Source of the DNA: Aerococcaceae bacterium NML190073
GTDB taxonomy: Bacteria; Bacillota; Bacilli; Lactobacillales; Aerococcaceae
Length of the DNA: 64,000 bases
Direction of reading: 5' to 3'
Assembly (NCBI GenBank): GCA_026131555.1
Contig: JAMXJH010000001.1
Coordinates: 248,001 to 312,000, forward strand
The position numbers and the translations under genes were made by a program. The stretch's first letter is position 1; the number at the start of each line of letters is the position of its first letter. Below, in pieces: positions 42,515 to 51,945 of the stretch. The notes beneath the pieces were generated by a model that made no database searches, had not been told where the DNA came from, and saw nothing but the letters and a program-made list of their open reading frames with translations.

Positions 42515-44401
42515 TCATTCCTTTGCCATTAACAAGCGCAAACCATTGAGAATGACCAATATCGTGCTACCTTCATGCCCGATGACACCTAACGGCAAGT
42601 TGATGAGTTGAAATACATTTGCCGTAATCAGGCAAGCTATCACTGCCAACGAGAACGTAATGTTTTGTAAGACGATGCGTTGCGTACGTTTCGACAATCG
42701 AATTGAGAATGGTATTTGCATTAAATCATCTTGCATTAAGACAACATCCGCTGTTTCCATGGCAATATCCGTGCCACTTCCCATCGCTATTCCGACAGTT
42801 GCTAACGCCAAAGCCGGCGCATCATTGACACCGTCACCGACCATTGCCACTTCGCCGTATTGTGCTTGGAGCTCCTTAATGACCGTCGCTTTATCTGCCG
42901 GCAAACAATTTGCACGAACTTCATCTATCCCTAATTGATTGGCAATATAATGCGCCGTACGTTCGCGGTCTCCCGTCAACATAATCGTGCGTATGCCCAT
43001 TGTTTTCAATGCTTGTATCGTCATGGGGCTGTCTTTTTTGAGTTGGTCGCTGAGGGCGTAATAAGCGACCAATTCTTGTTTGTATGCTACATAGACCAAT
43101 GTCATTCCTTGGCTTTCTAATGCCTGTACCGTCGCTTGTTCCGTCGAATCTAAGGGTGCCTTTGGTAATACGAATGATGCCTTACCGATTTGCCATTCGC
43201 CCTCCAGCGCATTGACTACCATACCGTAACCCGTTAAATCTTGCATATCCGCTACCGACACTGTCGATACATCACGCAAGTAATGCACTAAAGCCGCAGC
43301 AATCGGATGCGTCGAATGAAGCTCAACACTTTTGACCACTGCATCAATTTGAGGCGCTAATTCCTCACGACGATAATACGCCTGCGCCACGCTCGGTTTC
43401 CCTTCGGTTAACGTACCCGTCTTGTCAAAAACAATCGCCTTAACTCGTGTCGTATTATCTAACGAACTGCCCCCTTTGAAGAGAATACCGTTGCCGGCTG
43501 CTCGACTGATTGCCGCTAACGTTGCCGGCGTCGCACTCGCTATCAATGCACACGGCGACGCAACCGTTAACAACACCATCCCACGATAGAAAGCCTCCGT
43601 AAACGTCCACCCCGCAAAAAAATACACCCCTAAAATAAAGAGCGGCACCGCCAACAAGACAATCTTGACATAAGTGTTCTCAATCTTGGCAATCAGTGAC
43701 GCCGTATGCGAAGGCGATGATTGCGCCTCTTTCACCATGCGAATCACTTTCGCAAATAAAGTGTTCTCATTCTCGACACTAACCGTCATATCGATACTTT
43801 CCGCTTGATTGATTGTGCCGCCAATCAGTGCATCGCCGATTATTTTTTCAACTGGGAGCGGTTCGCCGGTCAATGCAGCTTCATTGATAATCGCACGTTC
43901 GCTTAAGAGTGTGCCGTCGATTGGCACCGCCTCACCTTTGCGCACTTGCACGCGATCGCCAACGCGCAACGCTTCTGTTGCCACTTCCTCAATCGCACCA
44001 TTCGCCTGATAGCGACGCGCCATTTCCGGTGTCAAACTCATCAACGACGCAATCGCATTGTAACTCTTGTTCATCGCCATTACTTCCAATGATTCCGACA
44101 ATGAGAAAATAAAAATCAGCAACGCACCTTCCAACCAATACCCAATAATGCCTGCTCCAATTGTCGCCAACAACATGAGAATGTCCACGTTCAATTGCCG
44201 TTCGACAAACAAGGCAGTCAAACCTTCTTTAGCGGAATGATACCCACCGATAATAAACGCAACAATAAAGATTGCATACGCTAAACTGTTCAGTTGTTGA
44301 TGTTCCAATAACATTCCGATAATAATAAGTACACCGCTAATGATAGTCATCGTCATTTCCGGATGACCGTTTATCCAATTAAATAGCTTTTTCATATTCA
44401 T
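42515..44401 (-). CDS. P1B-4-type heavy-metal (Fe/Co/Zn) exporting ATPase
   Basis: A 628-residue P-type ATPase with no N-terminal metal-binding domain. It shows the membrane SPC motif (about 281-283, in VASPCALIASATPA), TGE in ALTGEPLPVE, phosphorylation site DKTGTLTEG (about 325), GDGVND, and HEGST in the last helix (about 607). SPC plus HEGxT defines the P1B-4 group, which includes the iron exporters PfeT of Bacillus and FrvA of Listeria. A PerR/Fur-like box before the promoter supports iron as a substrate, though cobalt or zinc remain possible. ATG at 44401 has GAGGGAG upstream; a second ATG two codons on is an alternative. Confidence 0.9.
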   Translation of the reverse strand: MNMKKLFNWINGHPEMTMTIISGVLIIIGMLLEHQQLNSLAYAIFIVAFIIGGYHSAKEGLTALFVERQLNVDILMLLATIGAGIIGYWLEGALLIFIFSLSESLEVMAMNKSYNAIASLMSLTPEMARRYQANGAIEEVATEALRVGDRVQVRKGEAVPIDGTLLSERAIINEAALTGEPLPVEKIIGDALIGGTINQAESIDMTVSVENENTLFAKVIRMVKEAQSSPSHTASLIAKIENTYVKIVLLAVPLFILGVYFFAGWTFTEAFYRGMVLLTVASPCALIASATPATLAAISRAAGNGILFKGGSSLDNTTRVKAIVFDKTGTLTEGKPSVAQAYYRREELAPQIDAVVKSVELHSTHPIAAALVHYLRDVSTVSVADMQDLTGYGMVVNALEGEWQIGKASFVLPKAPLDSTEQATVQALESQGMTLVYVAYKQELVAYYALSDQLKKDSPMTIQALKTMGIRTIMLTGDRERTAHYIANQLGIDEVRANCLPADKATVIKELQAQYGEVAMVGDGVNDAPALALATVGIAMGSGTDIAMETADVVLMQDDLMQIPFSIRLSKRTQRIVLQNITFSLAVIACLITANVFQLINLPLGVIGHEGSTILVILNGLRLLMAKE

Positions 44402-44420
44402 CTCTCCCTCGATGAATATT

Positions 44421-44448
44421 ATTATACGCCTTTCAAAAATAATAGCAA
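44421..44448 (-). promoter_or_regulatory. Promoter of the P1B-4 ATPase gene
   Basis: TTGCTA (44448-44443), 16 bases, TATAAT (44426-44421) on the minus strand. Confidence 0.6.
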
Positions 44449-44454
44449 GTTTAT

Positions 44455-44469
44455 TTAGAATGATTTTAA
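44455..44469 (-). promoter_or_regulatory. PerR/Fur-like box upstream of the metal exporter
   Basis: TTAGAATGATTTTAA matches the PerR box TTATAATNATTATAA at 12 of 14 fixed positions. It lies just upstream of the -35, a position also compatible with activation. Confidence 0.6.
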
Positions 44470-44499
44470 TTAAATCCAAAAGGCTTTTTCCCTTGTAGC

Positions 44500-44537
44500 A
44501 CAAAGAGGCTACGAAAAGAATTTCATAGCCTCTTTGT
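44500..44537 (-). terminator. Terminator after rsmA
   Basis: Perfect 12-bp stem (ACAAAGAGGCTA / TAGCCTCTTTGT), 15 bases after the rsmA stop; the T-run is short. Confidence 0.65.
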
Positions 44538-44551
44538 TAGTATCAATTGCC

Positions 44552-45439
44552 TTATTGTTCGACAACATTCATCGCTTCAAACAATTGCGCAAACTCTTGT
44601 ATCGTCAACGTTTCTGCCCGTCTTGTCGCTTGGATACCAACACGCTCCAATGCCTGTTCCAATTGTTCGGCAGCATACGCTTCATTCACGTATGCACTTT
44701 TCAAATTATTCCATAAAGTTTTGCGACGCTGTTTGAAGGCATTCTGGACAAAGTGTTGGAAAGCTTCATTGTCGCTCACTTCAACTTGCGGTTGCAAACG
44801 GCGCTTCAATCGCAAAACGGCTGAATCCACATTCGGTTTCGGAATGAACACATTTTTGGGAACGATAAAGGCGATATCACTTTCCATTTCATTCTGAATC
44901 GCAACGGTTAAAGAGTTATATGCCTTGGTGCCGACGCTTGCCGTCATGCGTTCCGCCACTTCTTTTTGCATCATCATGACGAGAGATTGAAACGGCAACC
45001 CGCTCGCAATCAGGTTCATAATAATCGGTGTGGTAATATAGTATGGCAAGTTAGCAACGACAATCAACTTCTCTTCGTCCTTGAGCCAAGCGAATTCCGG
45101 TTCTGCGAAATCCACGGACAATATGTCGCGATGCACCACTTGCACATTGTCGTAATCCGCCAATGTTTCCGCAAGGATTGTGACGAAGCGTTGATCAATC
45201 TCGAATGCCAATACACGCTTTGCATGGCGTGCCAAATACTCGGTTAATGCGCCGATACCCGGACCAATCTCAATAACCGTTGTGGTGGCATCTACTTGTC
45301 CGGCTTCTATCATCTTCTCCAGCATACGTGGCTCTACTAAGAAGTTCTGCCCTAAGCTTTTCTTCATTTGGATATCGTGCGCACGCATAATCTCCACTGT
45401 CCGCGTCGGTGTCGCAATCGGTCTAAATTCTCTCGTCAT
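44552..45439 (-). CDS. rsmA: 16S rRNA (A1518/A1519) dimethyltransferase RsmA (KsgA)
   Basis: RsmA dimethylates two adenosines in helix 45 of 16S rRNA late in 30S assembly. The 295 residues show KKSLGQNFLVEPRML, SAM motif I VIEIGPGIGALTEYLA (about 58-73) and the catalytic NLPYYITTPI, then a C-terminal helical domain. ATG at 45439 has GGAGG and overlaps the last codons of rnmV (17 bases), so translation is coupled. Fourth gene of the metG-tatD-rnmV-rsmA group. Confidence 0.96.
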   Translation of the reverse strand: MTREFRPIATPTRTVEIMRAHDIQMKKSLGQNFLVEPRMLEKMIEAGQVDATTTVIEIGPGIGALTEYLARHAKRVLAFEIDQRFVTILAETLADYDNVQVVHRDILSVDFAEPEFAWLKDEEKLIVVANLPYYITTPIIMNLIASGLPFQSLVMMMQKEVAERMTASVGTKAYNSLTVAIQNEMESDIAFIVPKNVFIPKPNVDSAVLRLKRRLQPQVEVSDNEAFQHFVQNAFKQRRKTLWNNLKSAYVNEAYAAEQLEQALERVGIQATRRAETLTIQEFAQLFEAMNVVEQ

Positions 45440-46004
45440 CCATTTCCTCCTTCAATACTTCCATCAACTGCTCTAATGTAATACCATATTTAGCTAGACG
45501 TTTCTGCAATTGCTTGCCATTCACATGTCCTAGATGAAAGGCTTGTGCGATTTGCGCTCGCCGTTGTGCTGCTTCCGGGTGACCAATCAAGCGCAACGCC
45601 ACTAACTCGCTCGTGGGAATCAGTTGCAACTGTTCCGAAGGAATCGGGGTTGCCACCGTTTGTAATGCGCGTCGAATCGCCTCGGGTGTCGCATGCTCAA
45701 TGCCTAAACTGCGCCCGCGCTGTCCACTGTCCGCTTCCTCCTGCGCCAAAAAAGCATGCTTCGCCTCCGGTACCGCTTCTGTCACTAAACGACGTAAACG
45801 TTCCCCTTGATAGTCCGGATCGGTGAACACAATGATACCGAATTGACGGGCAACTGCTTGAATTTGCGCCAAAGTTTGCCCGTTCAACGCTGAGCCGTTC
45901 GTTTCAATCGTCTTAATTTGATTGCCGAACGTTTCAATCAGTCGTTTCGTATCATCGCGCCCTTCTACTATAATCACTTCGCGCGGTATATTGAATGGTT
46001 TCAT
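45423..46004 (-). CDS. rnmV: Ribonuclease M5
   Basis: RNase M5 finishes 5S rRNA maturation in low-GC Gram-positives. The 193 residues begin with a Toprim domain (REVIIVEGRDDTKRLIETFG; later IVFTDPDYQGERLRR, which holds the paired acidic metal ligands) followed by the M5-specific C-terminal part. Start overlaps the tatD stop by four bases (ATGA). Confidence 0.95.
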   Translation of the reverse strand: MKPFNIPREVIIVEGRDDTKRLIETFGNQIKTIETNGSALNGQTLAQIQAVARQFGIIVFTDPDYQGERLRRLVTEAVPEAKHAFLAQEEADSGQRGRSLGIEHATPEAIRRALQTVATPIPSEQLQLIPTSELVALRLIGHPEAAQRRAQIAQAFHLGHVNGKQLQKRLAKYGITLEQLMEVLKEEMDDERI

Positions 46005-46786
46005 ATTGCCTCATTCCCTCGCCATTTGAATAAACGAAAGGCATTCTCCGTTGTAATCTCTGCGATTTCGTCTAAAGAAATATCCCGTACTTGCGCTAGC
46101 GTTTCTGCTACATAACGCACATACGCCGGTTCATTTTGCTTGCCACGATACGGTACCGGTGCCAAATAAGGCGCGTCCGTTTCGATTAACAAACGCTCTA
46201 ACGGAACCACTTTGGCTGCCTCGCGTACTCTGTCAGACTTCTTAAACGTCAAGACGCCGCTGAAACTGATATGCATCCCCAAATCAACGAAACGCAGCGC
46301 CTCCTCAGGCGTGCCGCCGAAACTATGCATAATGCCGCCCGCCTGCGGTACACCCTCTTCCTTCAAAATCCGATACACATCCGCTGTCGCATCACGATTA
46401 TGAATCGTAATCGGCAAGCGATGCTCCTTGGCAATCGCAATTTGACGGCGGAAAATGTCGTGCTGCAACCCGATATAAGAAGTATCCCAATAATAATCCA
46501 AGCCGATTTCACCGAGCATTTTGACATTGGGATGCTCTAACCATTCATGTAATTGGCGTTCGATTGCCGGTGTATAGGTTCTGGCTTCCGTCGGATGCCA
46601 GCCGACAACACTGATAATATGATGGAATTGCTCGCTCAATGCTAAACTTTTGTGAATGGTTGGCGTATCGAACCCGACAACCGCCATATAAGCAACGTCT
46701 TGCGCTAAGGCACGCGCTACCACCGCCGCTTCCTCGCCCGCAAATTGTTCAGCATTCAAATGCGTATGCGTATCAAATAACTTCAT
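46001..46786 (-). CDS. tatD: TatD family metal-dependent deoxyribonuclease
   Basis: A 261-residue TIM-barrel hydrolase: metal ligands in FDTHTHLN (residues 4-11), GEIGLDYYW, TIHNRDA, MHSFGG and IETDAPYLAP. TatD enzymes are 3'-5' DNA exonucleases involved in repair and DNA turnover. An extended -10 promoter at 46817-46822 precedes the gene even though metG lies upstream in the same direction with its own terminator. Confidence 0.94.
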   Translation of the reverse strand: MKLFDTHTHLNAEQFAGEEAAVVARALAQDVAYMAVVGFDTPTIHKSLALSEQFHHIISVVGWHPTEARTYTPAIERQLHEWLEHPNVKMLGEIGLDYYWDTSYIGLQHDIFRRQIAIAKEHRLPITIHNRDATADVYRILKEEGVPQAGGIMHSFGGTPEEALRFVDLGMHISFSGVLTFKKSDRVREAAKVVPLERLLIETDAPYLAPVPYRGKQNEPAYVRYVAETLAQVRDISLDEIAEITTENAFRLFKWRGNEAI

Positions 46787-46816
46787 ATTCGCCCTTCTTT
46801 CTTACTCGCTGTTTCA

Positions 46817-46822
46817 ATTATA
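46817..46822 (-). promoter_or_regulatory. Extended -10 promoter for tatD-rnmV-rsmA
   Basis: TATAAT preceded by TGC on the minus strand, 31 bases before the tatD ATG and downstream of the metG terminator. Confidence 0.6.
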
Positions 46823-46835
46823 GCACACTCTCTCA

Positions 46836-46882
46836 TCAAAACACCTCAATCCCGTCATTTCAAACAACGAAATTGAGGTGTT
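46836..46882 (-). terminator. Terminator of metG
   Basis: Perfect 11-bp stem (AACACCTCAAT / ATTGAGGTGTT) with a 21-base loop and a short T4 tail on the minus strand. Confidence 0.75.
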
Positions 46883-46902
46883 CGTACTGCTAACAGGTTG
46901 AA

Positions 46903-48930
46903 TTAACCTACCAATGAACCGTTTGCCGCTTCTTGTGGCGCAAACAATAAATGCAAGTCGCCATTACTTTCGGCAGACAGAATCATTCCTTGACTGACAT
47001 AACCCATCATTTTGCGCGGTTTCAAGTTTGCGACGATGCATACTTTCTTACCGATGAGCGCTTGATAATCCGGATAGAACTTCGCAATCCCCGATAAGAT
47101 TTGGCGATGCCCTTTATCACCGGCATCCAAACGGAAACGCAATAATTTGTTCGACCCTTTAACCGGTTGCACGTCCAATACTTCTGCCACTTTAATTTCA
47201 GTTTGAATAAACTGGTCGAATTCCACATGCTCCGTTTCATAGAAGACTAATTCTGTTGCTTCCGGATTCCAATTCGGGTCATCCACGCTAACGCTCACCG
47301 AATTTGTAGCACCCCCGCTCATTTGCGCTTGAATATACGACACTTCTTCTTCAACCTCCAATCGTGGAAAAATCGGCACCCCTTTGGCGACAACTTGCGT
47401 GCCTGTCGGCATCTGCCCCCACTCAATCTCCGTGAGTAAGCGTTCCGATTCAGTCGTCAAACCTAATTGCTCAAAGATAGTGTACGGCGCTTGCGTCATG
47501 AACGGACGCAACAAGTGCGCAACAATGCGTAGCGTCTCAGCCAAATGGAACATAACCGAACGCAACTGTGCTTGCGTTGCTTCTTCCTTCGCCAAGACCC
47601 ACGGCGTCGTTTCATCGATATACTTGTTCGAACGAGAAACAATACGCATCGCCGCCTCCAACGCATTCGACAAGGCGAACTGCTCCATCGCTTGATGATA
47701 CTGTGATATCTGCTCTGCCACGTACGCCTCGAATACATCATCGACATCCGTCTGTTCGAAATGTTCCGTCGGAATCGCACCGCCGAAATATTTATTCATC
47801 ATCGCAATCGTACGGTTTAATAAGTTCCCTAAATCATTCGCCAATTCCGTATTGATACGACCGACAAAGTCTTCCGGTGTAAAGACGCTATCATTGCCTT
47901 GGCTCATTTCACGCAACAAATAGAAACGTGTCGCATCCAAACCATAACGCTCCACCAACATTTCAGGATAGACTACATTGCCTTTCGACTTCGACATTTT
48001 GCCATCTTTCATCAATAACCAACCGTGCGCAAAAATTTTCTTCGGCAACGGCAAGCCTAATGCCATTAACATCGTCGGCCAATAAATCATGTGGAAACGT
48101 GAAATATCTTTCCCGATAACATGAACATCCGCCGGCCAAAACTTGTTGTAGCGACTCGTATCCGCTGAACCATAGCCTAAAGCCGTAATGTAGTTAATTA
48201 ACGCATCAATCCACACATATACCACGTGTTTGGGATCCGACTTAACCGGAACACCCCATGAGAACGTTGTCCGCGATACCGCCAAATCTTCCAAGCCCGG
48301 CTTGATAAAGTTGTTGACCATCTCCGTCTTGCGGAATTCAGGGTACAAGAATTCCGGATGCTCGTCATAATACGCCACCAAACGGTCCGCGTACTTGCTC
48401 ATCTTGAAGAAATAAGACGCTTCTTTGACCAAGGTCACTTCATTGCCACTTGGTGCAATACCGCCGGTCATATTGCCGTCTGCATCACGAAATACTTCAC
48501 TTAACTGACTCTCCGTGAAGAATTCCTCATCGCTGACAGAGTACCAACCGGAATACTCGCCTAAGTAAATATCGCCTTGTGCCAATAATTGCTCAAAAAC
48601 CGCTTGGACCGCTTGTTCATGATAGTCGTCGGTTGTGCGGATAAAGTGGTCGTAACTAATGTCCATTACTTGCCATAACGCTTTGATTTTCTCTGCCATT
48701 TCGTCGACATATTGCTTCGGACTAATGCCAAGTTCCGTGGCTTTGGCTTCAATCTTCTGCCCATGTTCGTCAGTTCCCGTCAAATAGAATACATCGAAAT
48801 CCATCAAACGCTTATAACGTGCCATCGCATCGCAAGCTAATGTTGAATAAGTGTTCCCGATATGCAATTTCCCGCTCGGGTAATAAATCGGAGTTGTAAT
48901 ATAATAAGTTTGTTTAGTTCCTTCGGTCAC
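46903..48930 (-). CDS. metG: Methionyl-tRNA synthetase
   Basis: Class I synthetase charging tRNA-Met. In 675 residues: HIGH motif as KLHIGNTYS (about 21-29), KMSKS in [10 protein letters not shown] (about 310), an anticodon-binding helical domain, and a C-terminal tRNA-binding OB domain (about 570-675, with [20 protein letters not shown]). The zinc-knuckle cysteines are missing from the connective peptide, as in other Lactobacillales MetRS. Start is a GTG (48930) with GAGGAGG nine bases upstream. The leader is short, so no T-box fits. Upstream lies the 42-bp repeat array. Confidence 0.96.
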   Translation of the reverse strand: MTEGTKQTYYITTPIYYPSGKLHIGNTYSTLACDAMARYKRLMDFDVFYLTGTDEHGQKIEAKATELGISPKQYVDEMAEKIKALWQVMDISYDHFIRTTDDYHEQAVQAVFEQLLAQGDIYLGEYSGWYSVSDEEFFTESQLSEVFRDADGNMTGGIAPSGNEVTLVKEASYFFKMSKYADRLVAYYDEHPEFLYPEFRKTEMVNNFIKPGLEDLAVSRTTFSWGVPVKSDPKHVVYVWIDALINYITALGYGSADTSRYNKFWPADVHVIGKDISRFHMIYWPTMLMALGLPLPKKIFAHGWLLMKDGKMSKSKGNVVYPEMLVERYGLDATRFYLLREMSQGNDSVFTPEDFVGRINTELANDLGNLLNRTIAMMNKYFGGAIPTEHFEQTDVDDVFEAYVAEQISQYHQAMEQFALSNALEAAMRIVSRSNKYIDETTPWVLAKEEATQAQLRSVMFHLAETLRIVAHLLRPFMTQAPYTIFEQLGLTTESERLLTEIEWGQMPTGTQVVAKGVPIFPRLEVEEEVSYIQAQMSGGATNSVSVSVDDPNWNPEATELVFYETEHVEFDQFIQTEIKVAEVLDVQPVKGSNKLLRFRLDAGDKGHRQILSGIAKFYPDYQALIGKKVCIVANLKPRKMMGYVSQGMILSAESNGDLHLLFAPQEAANGSLVG

Positions 48931-48964
48931 GAATGAGTGCCTCCTCTATACTGTTCTGCCCACC

Positions 48965-48970
48965 ATTATA
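48965..48970 (-). promoter_or_regulatory. Extended -10 promoter of metG
   Basis: TATAAT preceded by ATGC (TGnTATAAT) on the minus strand, 35 bases before the GTG start. No good -35; the repeat array begins about 50 bases further upstream. Confidence 0.6.
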
Positions 48971-49020
48971 GCATAAATTCAACGCCATGACTGATTTTTT
49001 CAACAAAAAATACTGCCTTT

Positions 49021-49560
49021 GTTTTTGTGCGGTACACCGGTTGAGTACTCAACCTGCCAATGGTTTTTATGCGGCACGTAAGTTGAATGCTCAACCTGCT
49101 AATGTTTTTTGTGCAACACGTAAGTTGAATGCTCAACCTGCTAATGTTTTTTGTGCAACACGTAAGTTGAATGCTCAACCTGCTAATGTTTTTTTGTGCA
49201 GCACACAAGTTGAATGCTCAGCCTGCCTTTGTTTTTTGTGCAGCACGCAAGTTGAACGTTCAGCCGACCATTATTTTTTATGCGGCACATAAGTTGAACA
49301 TTCAGCCTGCCTTTATTTTTTCAGCAACACACAGGCTGAACACTCAGCCTACCTATATTTTTTCTGCAACACACAAGTTGAACGCTCAACCCGCCTTTGT
49401 TTTTTGTGCAGCATGCAAGTTGAACGCTCAGCCTACCAATGTTTTTTATGCAGCACGCAAGTTGAACGCTCAGCCTACCAATGTTTTTTATGCAGCACGC
49501 AAGTTGAACGCTCAACCTGCTAATGTTTTTTATGCAACACGCAAGTTGAGCGTTCAGCGC
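49021..49560. repeat. Thirteen-unit 42-bp tandem repeat upstream of metG
   Basis: The core GTTGA (GCTGA once) recurs at 49040, 49082, 49124, 49166, 49209, 49251, 49293, 49335, 49377, 49419, 49461, 49503 and 49545. The spacing is exactly 42 bp apart from one 43-bp step caused by an extra T. Each unit is a T5-T7 tract, a GCRRCAC-like stretch and an imperfect hairpin (GTTGA-4-TCAAC). Because 42 is divisible by three, long frames stay open on both strands (such as a repeating NVFCATRKLNAQPA on the plus strand), but none has a ribosome-binding site and the extra T breaks the plus frame. I regard it as non-coding. Together with flanking sequence it fills the 754-base gap between psuG and metG. Confidence 0.95.
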
Positions 49561-49610
49561 CCTCTCTACCGATGAGCGTCATCATGGAATATCCCTCTTT
49601 TACCCTATCA

Positions 49611-49647
49611 CAAAAAACAGCCCCTCATTCATCATGTGAATGAGGGG
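49611..49647 (-). terminator. Terminator of psuK-psuG
   Basis: Perfect 11-bp stem (CCCCTCATTCA / TGAATGAGGGG), 5-base loop, then a T6 run on the minus strand. Confidence 0.9.
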
Positions 49648-49684
49648 AGTACCATTATGGAGAGCGGCTGCTGCCGACACTTTA

Positions 49685-50602
49685 TTAAGCTTGTTGATTG
49701 TAATTAACAGCGATTTGCGCACCGACACGTGCATTGTTGTACACTAATTGGATGTTGGTATCCAAGCTGGCACCGCCGGTTAATTCAACGATTTTGGCTA
49801 GTAGGAATGGTGTGCTGTCCTTACCGCGCACGCCTTTCTCATCAGCTTCCGCGACTGCTTGCGCAATGATTGCCTCGATTTGCTCATGCGGAATTTCGTG
49901 CTCCGCCGGAATCGGGTTCGCTACTAATAATCCTGCCGGCAAACCTAACGCATCGGATGCGTGCATCATCGCTGCAATTTCTTCCGTTGAGTCTGCACGT
50001 GTGTTCAATTTGTACTCGGATGTACGTGTGTAGAACGCCGGCAAGTAATCTGTTTGATAGCCGACTACCGGTACACCTTTTGTTTCCAAGTATTCCAACG
50101 TACGCGGTAAATCTAAGATTGCTTTCGCACCGGCACACACAACAGTTACCGGTGTTTGCCCTAATTCTTCCAAGTCAGCCGAAATATCCATGGTCTCCTC
50201 GACACCGCGGTGTACACCACCGATACCGCCCGTTACGAACACTTTAATGCCCGCTAAATGCGCACCGATCATCGTGGTCGCCACGGTCGTCGCTCCTAAC
50301 ATCTTCTTAGCAAACACTTCCGCCAAATCACGACGTGATACTTTCGCAACCGGTTTTTCTTTTGCTAAACGTTCCAAATCCGCTTCTTCCAAGCCGATTT
50401 TGAATTTGCCGTCCATAATCGCAATCGTTGCCGGCACAGCGCCGTTGTCGCGAATAATTTGTTCAACGGTTTTTGCCATTTCCACGTTTTGCGGGTATGG
50501 CATGCCGTGTGAAATAATTGTTGACTCCAAGGCAACAACCGGTAAGTGATTGTCAAAGGCATGTTGAACTTCTTGGCTGATTGATAATAATGGATGTGTC
50601 AT
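49685..50602 (-). CDS. psuG: Pseudouridine-5'-phosphate glycosidase
   Basis: PsuG splits pseudouridine-5'-phosphate into uracil and ribose-5-phosphate after PsuK has phosphorylated pseudouridine. The 305 residues contain [20 protein letters not shown], the conserved [20 protein letters not shown] and [11 protein letters not shown], and [20 protein letters not shown] with the catalytic Lys region. The gene starts one base after the psuK stop, with GGGG inside the psuK end, so the two are coupled. Confidence 0.96.
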   Translation of the reverse strand: MTHPLLSISQEVQHAFDNHLPVVALESTIISHGMPYPQNVEMAKTVEQIIRDNGAVPATIAIMDGKFKIGLEEADLERLAKEKPVAKVSRRDLAEVFAKKMLGATTVATTMIGAHLAGIKVFVTGGIGGVHRGVEETMDISADLEELGQTPVTVVCAGAKAILDLPRTLEYLETKGVPVVGYQTDYLPAFYTRTSEYKLNTRADSTEEIAAMMHASDALGLPAGLLVANPIPAEHEIPHEQIEAIIAQAVAEADEKGVRGKDSTPFLLAKIVELTGGASLDTNIQLVYNNARVGAQIAVNYNQQA

Positions 50603-50603
50603 A

Positions 50604-51719
50604 TTAAATTACCCCTTCTTTTTGTAAGTATTGATAGTCATTCAGTAATGTTGCTTCGTTTAATTCCGGTCGAACAGTTTGTGAAGATTGAATCGTGTAA
50701 TAGGCGTTGGTCATCGCTAAGCCGATGCTTTCCGCCGGTGTGCGTCCACTTAATTGCCCGTATACTAATCCGGCTGCGAACGAATCGCCTGCTCCGGTCA
50801 CATCGACGACTTCGGATACAACAGGCGGTTGATAATGCGTACGTACGCCTGCTTGATTGGCATAGTAGCTCGTTTTTTTGCCGCGAGTGATGACCACATT
50901 CGCAACGCCTGCCTCCAACCACAATTCTGCCAACGCTTCGAAATCTTCGTTTGTTCTAACTCTTCTATCGAAAAATGTTTCCGACTCATCTTGGTTGACA
51001 ATCAACCATGTAACGCCTGCTAAATTGCGTGGCAAATGGTTCATCTTAGGTGAGCTGACAGGAATGACAACTAAGTCTAATTGATAATGGCGCGCTATCT
51101 CAATCACCGCTTCAACGGTTGCTAACGGCGCGTTCAAGTCCAACACAATCATTTTTGCTTGGGCAAGAAGCGGTCGATGTGAGGTCAACCAGTCTGCCGT
51201 CATCTGATCACAAATCGCCATATCCGCCAATGCCAGTTGCATCTCTCCCGATTCATCGAGAATCGCACTATAAGCACTCGTCGCATAACCGGTCAATTGC
51301 GTGACATGCTGGAAATTGATATGAGGTTCACTCTGTTGTTTCACCCATTCATAATCTTGGTCGCGTCCCGCCACAGACAACAAACTGACACGCTGTCCAA
51401 GCCGCCCCAAATTCTCGGCAATATTGCGGGCAACACCTCCAACACTCATGCTGGACGACACCGGATTACTCGTCTTAGGCACTAACGGCTGTTGCAAGGT
51501 AAACTTGCGATCGACATTCATTGCCCCAATACAGTAAACATCCTGCTGCCGATTCACAATATAGGCACGACCTAACAATTGCTTCTTCGCCATCAACGTC
51601 GAAATAATCGTCGCCACTGTCGAACGATTCATCGCTAACCTATCCGCTACTTCCTGTTGCGATAGGAAAGGATTCGCCTCCAACAATTCCAATACTCGCT
51701 GCTCATTCTGATTGAGCAT
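50604..51719 (-). CDS. psuK: PfkB-family pseudouridine kinase with N-terminal HTH
   Basis: A 371-residue fusion: residues 1-55 form a winged helix-turn-helix ([20 protein letters not shown]), and the rest is a ribokinase-fold sugar kinase with [17 protein letters not shown] and the anion-hole/catalytic motif [13 protein letters not shown]. Placement directly before psuG makes pseudouridine the probable substrate. The HTH suggests the protein also regulates transcription, perhaps of its own operon, which is inference. ATG at 51719 follows AAAGGAGG. Confidence 0.9.
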   Translation of the reverse strand: MLNQNEQRVLELLEANPFLSQQEVADRLAMNRSTVATIISTLMAKKQLLGRAYIVNRQQDVYCIGAMNVDRKFTLQQPLVPKTSNPVSSSMSVGGVARNIAENLGRLGQRVSLLSVAGRDQDYEWVKQQSEPHINFQHVTQLTGYATSAYSAILDESGEMQLALADMAICDQMTADWLTSHRPLLAQAKMIVLDLNAPLATVEAVIEIARHYQLDLVVIPVSSPKMNHLPRNLAGVTWLIVNQDESETFFDRRVRTNEDFEALAELWLEAGVANVVITRGKKTSYYANQAGVRTHYQPPVVSEVVDVTGAGDSFAAGLVYGQLSGRTPAESIGLAMTNAYYTIQSSQTVRPELNEATLLNDYQYLQKEGVI

Positions 51720-51788
51720 GCCAACACCTCCTTTGAATCGCGGTAGATTATAAGACAAAAATCTTCAACAAAGACTTTTGTTGTTAAT

Positions 51789-51817
51789 ATTATAAAACTT
51801 CCCGCCCGCAAAAGCAA
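51789..51817 (-). promoter_or_regulatory. Promoter of psuK-psuG
   Basis: TTGCTT (51817-51812), 17 bases, TATAAT (51794-51789) on the minus strand. Confidence 0.65.
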
Positions 51818-51945
51818 GGGGGAAGTTGACACAAACAAACCTTCATTATTATACTTCATCTATTGTCCTCACACATGAGTACATCTAGCGTACTTCTGCC
51901 CTGTCATTCCCTCCAATGTTTTTCATGTGTTCTGTTGTGGCACAA

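Noticed and set aside
48931-49020. T-box leader for metG
   Set aside because: The leader from the mapped -10 box to the GTG is only about 30 bases, too short for a T-box, and no T-box sequence was seen.
49021-49560. CRISPR array
   Set aside because: The repeat is a contiguous 42-bp satellite with no unique spacers, and no cas genes are near.
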